Shown: one piece after another, positions 59,673-64,000 of the stretch
Layout: the number at the start of each line of letters is the position of its first letter
Numbering within the stretch: the stretch's first letter is position 1
Made by a program: the position numbers and the translations under genes
Assembly (NCBI GenBank): GCA_020636505.1
Contig: JACJXR010000001.1
Location: 124,001 to 188,000 of the forward strand
DNA length: 64,000 nucleotides
Source of the DNA: Chitinophagales bacterium
GTDB taxonomy: Bacteria > Bacteroidota > Bacteroidia > Chitinophagales > Chitinophagaceae
Reading direction: 5' to 3'
The notes under the pieces: generated by a model
What the model was told of the DNA's origin: nothing
Database searches by the model: none
Seen by the model: the letters and a program-made list of their open reading frames with translations, nothing else

Positions 59673-62558
59673 TTAGAAGTTGTGACTTATACCGATGCTG
59701 AATGATCTGCCTGGATTTATACTGTCAAATATCTGCTTGGTTGCTTTATATGATTGATAGAACTTCTCAACACGGTCATTCAACAAGTTCTCCACTTTGA
59801 AGTCGATAACCGTTTTACCTTCTTTACCGATCGTTTTGTTGAAGCTCAGGTTTACACCGTGGAACGGTTCTGTGTAAACGTCAGGATACAAACCAACACC
59901 CACTATGTAAAGAGTAGGGCCTTTAACGTTGTAGAACACACCTGCATTCAATCCCATATCCGCATTCGAATATGCGATACCGGCGTTTATCACATATGGT
60001 GACTGGCCGGCCATATCCCTCTTATCGGTAATGCTCTGACCTACTCTCTCATATTTTTTCCTTGCATTATACTCGATGGATGTCATTTGAATTTGAGACT
60101 TTACCAATGTCAGGTTCGCTGACACCAAAAAGTTGGAGAAGAACGGAGAAATGAAGTTCAACTCTTTTCTCAATTCTATTTCAGCTCCGTAAAGGGTTCC
60201 GTCACCTACGTTACGTGCTTGGAATTCCGTACTTGTTTGTGCTGTTGGTATCCTCACCAATTCTATCGCATCGTTAAATGTTTTGTAGAATGCACTTACA
60301 GAGAACAACTCGCTACGCTCCATGAACATTTCCCAACGAAGGTCGAAGTTGTTGATCCTTGTAGAAGTCAGCTTACCATCCCAGCTTCCAAGATAACTGA
60401 ACAAGCTACCATTGAATATCCTGTTTGTAATAGGGTCTAATATCTGAGCATAAGAAAGCTCCTTGAACGAAGGCCTTGCTATTGTTCTGCCGTAAGTAAA
60501 CCTGATGTTTTGCTTGTCTTTAAGCGCATATATCAAGTTCAATGAAGGGAATATATCCAATGCAGATAACACCTCTTCATTATCCAAATAACGTCCACCT
60601 ACAGTATCACCTGTGGCATACTTCTGATCTGAACCGGTATATTTCTGAACATAGTTTTCAGCTCTTACTCCGATAACCGATTTCAATTTCGGCAATAAAG
60701 ACATCTCGTTTGAAACATAGATACCGGTGTTATTGACGTTTGATGAATATGCGTTCGGGTTAAGAGCCAAGTTACCTGATTGATAGTAGATGCTGTTCGG
60801 TTTGTTAGGATAAATATTTTCCTGATTCAGCACGTTATTGGCTTCATGGCTTGTCCATTTTTGACTACCTAAGAACTGCATATCAAAGAACAGTATCTCG
60901 TAATCTCTTTTCTTATAGATATGGCTCACACCGAATTTCAATACCGCATCTCTACCCATTGCATTATAGTTCCTTACAAGGTCTATTTTGGCACCCATGT
61001 TTATTTCATCCAGATAACGCCATATTCTTGTTGGGTTACCACCGGCACCTGCATTGAAGGACGTATCGGACTGTCTGTATGTAAATGCTGTTTTACGAAT
61101 GTCAGGATCATTTGACTTTGACCATGTTGGAGAAACCTTCCAATCAAGCTGCCACTTGTCATTCATGAATGAGTGGTCACCGGCTAGCAATACATTGGTT
61201 AATGAGCGTTGGTTATACTCCAGGTTGTCAGATTTTGCAAAGTAACCTGACTGACCAACCGCTGCAGGGTCGTTATCTATATCAAACTTACCGGCTTTAC
61301 TGGTTCCACTCTGTAAACGCATTGCAGCCAATCTGTACTTAGACCTTTGAGTTTTGTAAGCTATCCCTGCAAGTCCACCTAATAATGTTGAGGTTTCTCC
61401 GAACGCCCCTTTCTGTATGGTGGCATAGCGTAATTCGTTTATGGAAGAATCTTCATCTCTCTGATATTCGCTATAAGTTACATCGTCGTAAAACTTATAA
61501 TCTCTTTTGTACGAAAGCGACATGATGTAGCCAAGGCTTCTTTTCTTTTCACCTTTCAATTGAAGCTGGTTACCCAACGTCAAGCTTGCACTATAGTCCA
61601 CAGGGCTAGTCATTGTAGATGCACCCAATTCAGGATTAAAGCTGCGTACAAACTGATTGACTTCTTGACCGGAGGCACCGTTTAGCGGTGTTGGAATATT
61701 TACAGGATCGTTTTTTACAGGAAGCGCCCTTGTACCGTCATCAAAGCCCAAGAAATCTGTTTTACCACCTTTGTAGGTCAAATAATTGGAATTAAGGTGC
61801 ATTTGCGGATTGTATCCTATACCTACGGATACTTTGAATATTTTCTTTTCAGGGAATGATTTGGTTTCGATGTTTACCAATCCACCTGTAAAGTCGGCAG
61901 GCAATTCCGCCGAAAAGTTTTTGTGGGCGATAATGTTATCGATCAAGTTGGTAGGGAATATATCCATCTGAAGGCTGTTCTTGTCAGGATCGAGACCCGG
62001 TATCTGAATACCGTTCAAAGTTGTTCTCGTATACCTGTCACCCAAACCTCTTACATATATGTACTTTCCGTCTTCGATACTTACACCGGTCACCCTTTTA
62101 GATGCTTCGATGGCGGTACCGTCACCCACCAATTGCATTTGTGCGGAAGATATACCATCCATTATAGAAGTGGATCTTCTCTTCATTGCTATCAGTGCGC
62201 TTTCGTTTGTTCTAACTGCTTCTGCTTTGATCACAACTTCTTCAAGCTTCGAGCCTGCCGGCTGAAGTTTGATTTCATTCAACACATTTACATCATCGTC
62301 TTTAACGGTTACATCCGCTATGTTCAACGGCTGATAACCTACACACTTGATTTCCAACTGATGAGTACCCGACTCGACATTAAGTGTAAACGCACCGTCG
62401 AGGTCCGTCACAGTACCTATTGTCGTACCTTTTACCACTACCACGGCAGACATCAACGGATAACCGTCCGCATCGATAACCGAACCGCGAATAATACCTT
62501 TACCCAGAGCTGTAATACTCATTAAACAGCCTAAGACGAAAAGCAGAGAATTTTTCAT
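59673..62558 (-). CDS. TonB-dependent outer-membrane receptor with carboxypeptidase-like N-domain
   Basis: A 961-residue receptor that imports a ligand across the outer membrane with TonB energy. Order: signal peptide MKNSLLFVLGCLMSITALG, a CarboxypepD_reg-like domain (about 21-105: IIRGSVIDADGYPLMSAVVVVKG), a plug (about 125-240, with YIYVRGLGDRYTRTTLNG and DIFPTNLIDNI) and the 22-strand barrel ending in ISHNF. It is not a SusC type (no SusD partner). The frame opens at 62645, but the signal peptide starts at the ATG at 62558. Upstream in the same direction is a beta-helix lipoprotein, with a hairpin between. Ligand unknown. Confidence 0.93.
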   Translation of the reverse strand: MKNSLLFVLGCLMSITALGKGIIRGSVIDADGYPLMSAVVVVKGTTIGTVTDLDGAFTLNVESGTHQLEIKCVGYQPLNIADVTVKDDDVNVLNEIKLQPAGSKLEEVVIKAEAVRTNESALIAMKRRSTSIMDGISSAQMQLVGDGTAIEASKRVTGVSIEDGKYIYVRGLGDRYTRTTLNGIQIPGLDPDKNSLQMDIFPTNLIDNIIAHKNFSAELPADFTGGLVNIETKSFPEKKIFKVSVGIGYNPQMHLNSNYLTYKGGKTDFLGFDDGTRALPVKNDPVNIPTPLNGASGQEVNQFVRSFNPELGASTMTSPVDYSASLTLGNQLQLKGEKKRSLGYIMSLSYKRDYKFYDDVTYSEYQRDEDSSINELRYATIQKGAFGETSTLLGGLAGIAYKTQRSKYRLAAMRLQSGTSKAGKFDIDNDPAAVGQSGYFAKSDNLEYNQRSLTNVLLAGDHSFMNDKWQLDWKVSPTWSKSNDPDIRKTAFTYRQSDTSFNAGAGGNPTRIWRYLDEINMGAKIDLVRNYNAMGRDAVLKFGVSHIYKKRDYEILFFDMQFLGSQKWTSHEANNVLNQENIYPNKPNSIYYQSGNLALNPNAYSSNVNNTGIYVSNEMSLLPKLKSVIGVRAENYVQKYTGSDQKYATGDTVGGRYLDNEEVLSALDIFPSLNLIYALKDKQNIRFTYGRTIARPSFKELSYAQILDPITNRIFNGSLFSYLGSWDGKLTSTRINNFDLRWEMFMERSELFSVSAFYKTFNDAIELVRIPTAQTSTEFQARNVGDGTLYGAEIELRKELNFISPFFSNFLVSANLTLVKSQIQMTSIEYNARKKYERVGQSITDKRDMAGQSPYVINAGIAYSNADMGLNAGVFYNVKGPTLYIVGVGLYPDVYTEPFHGVNLSFNKTIGKEGKTVIDFKVENLLNDRVEKFYQSYKATKQIFDSINPGRSFSIGISHNF

Positions 62559-62580
62559 TGAATAATTGTTAAAAACAGAA

Positions 62581-62610
62581 ATTTGGGAGGAAGCAATCTT
62601 CCACCCAAAT
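62581..62610 (-). terminator. Hairpin between lipoprotein and receptor genes
   Basis: Thirteen-base stem ATTTGGGTGGAAG/CTTCCTCCCAAAT read on the minus strand, with one mismatch and a four-base loop, followed by TTTCTGTTTTT. It looks like an intrinsic terminator or attenuator that could set the ratio of lipoprotein to receptor. Confidence 0.6.
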
Positions 62611-62660
62611 CTCCTTGTTGTTTTATTAAGCTTTATTAATCTCAATTGATAATAATTTTA

Positions 62661-63869
62661 TTAAAGGCCGCCCAAAGCACCGGCTTTCGAAGCCCATGTC
62701 CATGACATACCGCTAACGTTTGCTTTACCTGTAGACGAACTTCCTACAGTAACACCTGTTGCAGTAGCAGCATCTTTGATATAATCACCGATTGTACCTG
62801 TACCGTTGATAACTATGTTAGCGTATGAAGTACCCGGATTGTCAACTGTTCTGTTGATTTGCTGACCTGAAGCAACGTTCTTGAAGAATATGTTCTCAAG
62901 TTTTACAAGTGTGTTTTTATCAGTATTGATCAAATCACCACCTGTAGTTCTTCCGTTGAAGTCATTCACAACTGAACCGTTTTTGATTGTGTAAGTTCTT
63001 TCCATTGTACCTTCAGCACCATCCAATTCAAAGCAGTGGTCACCCGGAGTTACAACTACGAAGTTGTCCATAGTACCACCCCAAGATTGGTCAGCATCAA
63101 CACCGTCATCACCGGCGTTGAATGATATAAAGTTTTTAACGCTAACAGTACCACCGAAGAATTCGATAGCATCATCTTGGTTGGCAACAACCTCTACATT
63201 CTCGATAACTGTACCTGAACCTACACCTGCAAGAGTAAGACCGTTGATCTCGTTACCTGCACCGATGTTTGCACCACCGTGACGGATAGATACATATTTT
63301 ATTGAACCTGAGTTATCAGCATCGTCAGAACCACCGTAAAGACCGTTTTGGTCAGAAGTAGGTATACCTTCAATCTGTACTTCACTAGCAGATGCAGATA
63401 TTGTTGCTTTACCACAAATCAACAAACCACCCCAAAGACCGTTAACGTCCGTACCAAGGTTAGGGCTTGCGAAATTACCTGCAGCTACATTTTCAGGAGT
63501 GATCTCGTCAGCTACTGAAGTGAATATGATCGGCATGGTAGCAGTACCTTCTGCCATCAACTTACCACCTCTTGCTATCAAAAGAGCGGTAGCGTTTGCA
63601 CCTGTACCTGCTTCACCTTTAATAACTGTACCCGGCTCGATAGTCAATGTTGCACCTGACAATACAGTAATACGGCCACCCAATTGCCAAACTCTGTCAG
63701 CAGTCCAAGTAGTGTTTGTAGAGATGTTTGAACTAACGATCTCAGTACCCGGAGGTGTCGGAGTTGGAGTTGGAGTTGGAGTAGTAGTATCTTTCTTACA
63801 AGAGAAAAGGCTGATCGATGCCGCTAGCACCAATGTGATTTTAGTCAATTTTAGATTTCTCATTTTCAT
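62661..63869 (-). CDS. Beta-helix repeat lipoprotein, unknown
   Basis: A 402-residue lipoprotein: signal with lipobox ASISLFSC, then CKKDTTTPTPTPTPTPP, a Thr-Pro spacer encoded by a short tandem repeat (about 63750-63785), then a right-handed parallel beta-helix-like domain with repeated strands (RITVLSGATLTIEPGTVIKG, LWGGLLICGKATISASAS, IKYVSIRHGGANIGAG, TVIENVEVVANQDDAIEFFGG). I recognise this as a lipoprotein family often found next to TonB-dependent receptors in Bacteroidota; its function is not known. The start is chosen at the ATG at 63869; an ATG at 63863 is equally possible. Confidence 0.85.
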   Translation of the reverse strand: MKMRNLKLTKITLVLAASISLFSCKKDTTTPTPTPTPTPPGTEIVSSNISTNTTWTADRVWQLGGRITVLSGATLTIEPGTVIKGEAGTGANATALLIARGGKLMAEGTATMPIIFTSVADEITPENVAAGNFASPNLGTDVNGLWGGLLICGKATISASASEVQIEGIPTSDQNGLYGGSDDADNSGSIKYVSIRHGGANIGAGNEINGLTLAGVGSGTVIENVEVVANQDDAIEFFGGTVSVKNFISFNAGDDGVDADQSWGGTMDNFVVVTPGDHCFELDGAEGTMERTYTIKNGSVVNDFNGRTTGGDLINTDKNTLVKLENIFFKNVASGQQINRTVDNPGTSYANIVINGTGTIGDYIKDAATATGVTVGSSSTGKANVSGMSWTWASKAGALGGL

Positions 63870-64000
63870 AAAGTTTTTATTTGACTGCAAAAGAACACTC
63901 CCGATATTATGCGAATGTTACCCCACGTTTAATTTTAAATGAATAAAGTTTTTTTGTTTTTTGAACCATATTTGAAAGTTCTAAAATCAACGTCGGTAAA

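Noticed and set aside
61923..62525. Plus-strand open frame of 200 codons inside the TonB-dependent receptor
   Set aside because: Opposes a clear receptor plug and N-domain; composition is that of an antisense shadow.
63750..63785. Tandem GGAGTT-type repeat considered as a phase-variable tract
   Set aside because: It encodes a Thr-Pro linker in frame as six-base units, so length changes would keep the frame. It looks like an ordinary lipoprotein spacer.
1..64000. tRNA, rRNA, IS element or integron signals
   Set aside because: I looked through the gaps between genes and saw no tRNA-like cloverleaf, transposase frame or terminal repeats. A covariance-model scan would be needed to exclude small RNAs.

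Overview
The window is an ordinary-looking chromosomal segment of a Bacteroidota bacterium, most likely of the Chitinophagia/Chitinophagaceae side of the phylum. This rests on the gene families (GldC, proteins with type IX secretion C-terminal domains, a CarboxypepD_reg/TonB-dependent receptor, DUF1573 pairs, a GWxTD protein, BshC for bacillithiol) and on many perfect TAnnTTTG boxes, the -7 element of the Bacteroidota primary sigma factor, just upstream of start codons. I saw no rRNA, tRNA, IS element, prophage or CRISPR array. The assignment below family rank is inference.

Layout. 1-5.7 kb: a truncated secreted protein, proline dehydrogenase, then eno-ftsB and a large GT-C type membrane protein. 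6-14.7 kb: a TonB-family protein followed by folC, facing a block of sugar transferase, lipoprotein, Gfo/Idh/MocA oxidoreductase and radC; then bshC and an outer-membrane barrel. 15-25.7 kb: mpl, a DEDDh exonuclease, a DPM-like glycosyltransferase, WbqC, GWxTD protein, dapF, recR, two type IX cargo proteins, a MazG-like protein and moxR. 25.7-30.2 kb: a GT39 protein and a paaZ/enoyl-CoA hydratase pair. 30.2-39.8 kb: a surface polysaccharide locus with six tightly coupled minus-strand genes (flippase, three GT4/DUF1972-type enzymes, GT2, polymerase) and a divergent plus-strand arm (O-antigen ligase-like protein, sugar transferase). 39.9-43.8 kb: universal stress protein, a YtxH/holin-X envelope cluster, AI-2E exporter, nadD, feoA. 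43.8-53 kb: housekeeping genes ybeY, rluA-like, gldC, yqeY-like, cvpA, pabA, a TPR membrane protein, birA, rsfS, ftsH and a lone LUD protein. 53-59.6 kb: truncated hemoglobin, adenine deaminase, aminotransferase, two DUF1573 proteins, tsaC, cca. 59.7-63.9 kb: a TonB-dependent receptor downstream of a beta-helix lipoprotein.

How the parts fit. Several genes concern cell-surface sugars: two priming sugar transferases, Wzx/Wzy-type proteins, a polyprenyl-phosphate sugar synthase and three GT-C-like membrane proteins that could use its product. Type IX secretion cargo and GldC point to a gliding or type IX-competent cell. No gene cluster here is clearly a new system. The best leads are regulatory: 21-bp-phased direct repeats upstream of the globin gene, a stem-loop with a C-rich loop upstream of the TonB-family gene, several -7 boxes so close to the start codon that the mRNAs should be leaderless, and five genes whose only credible start is TTG.
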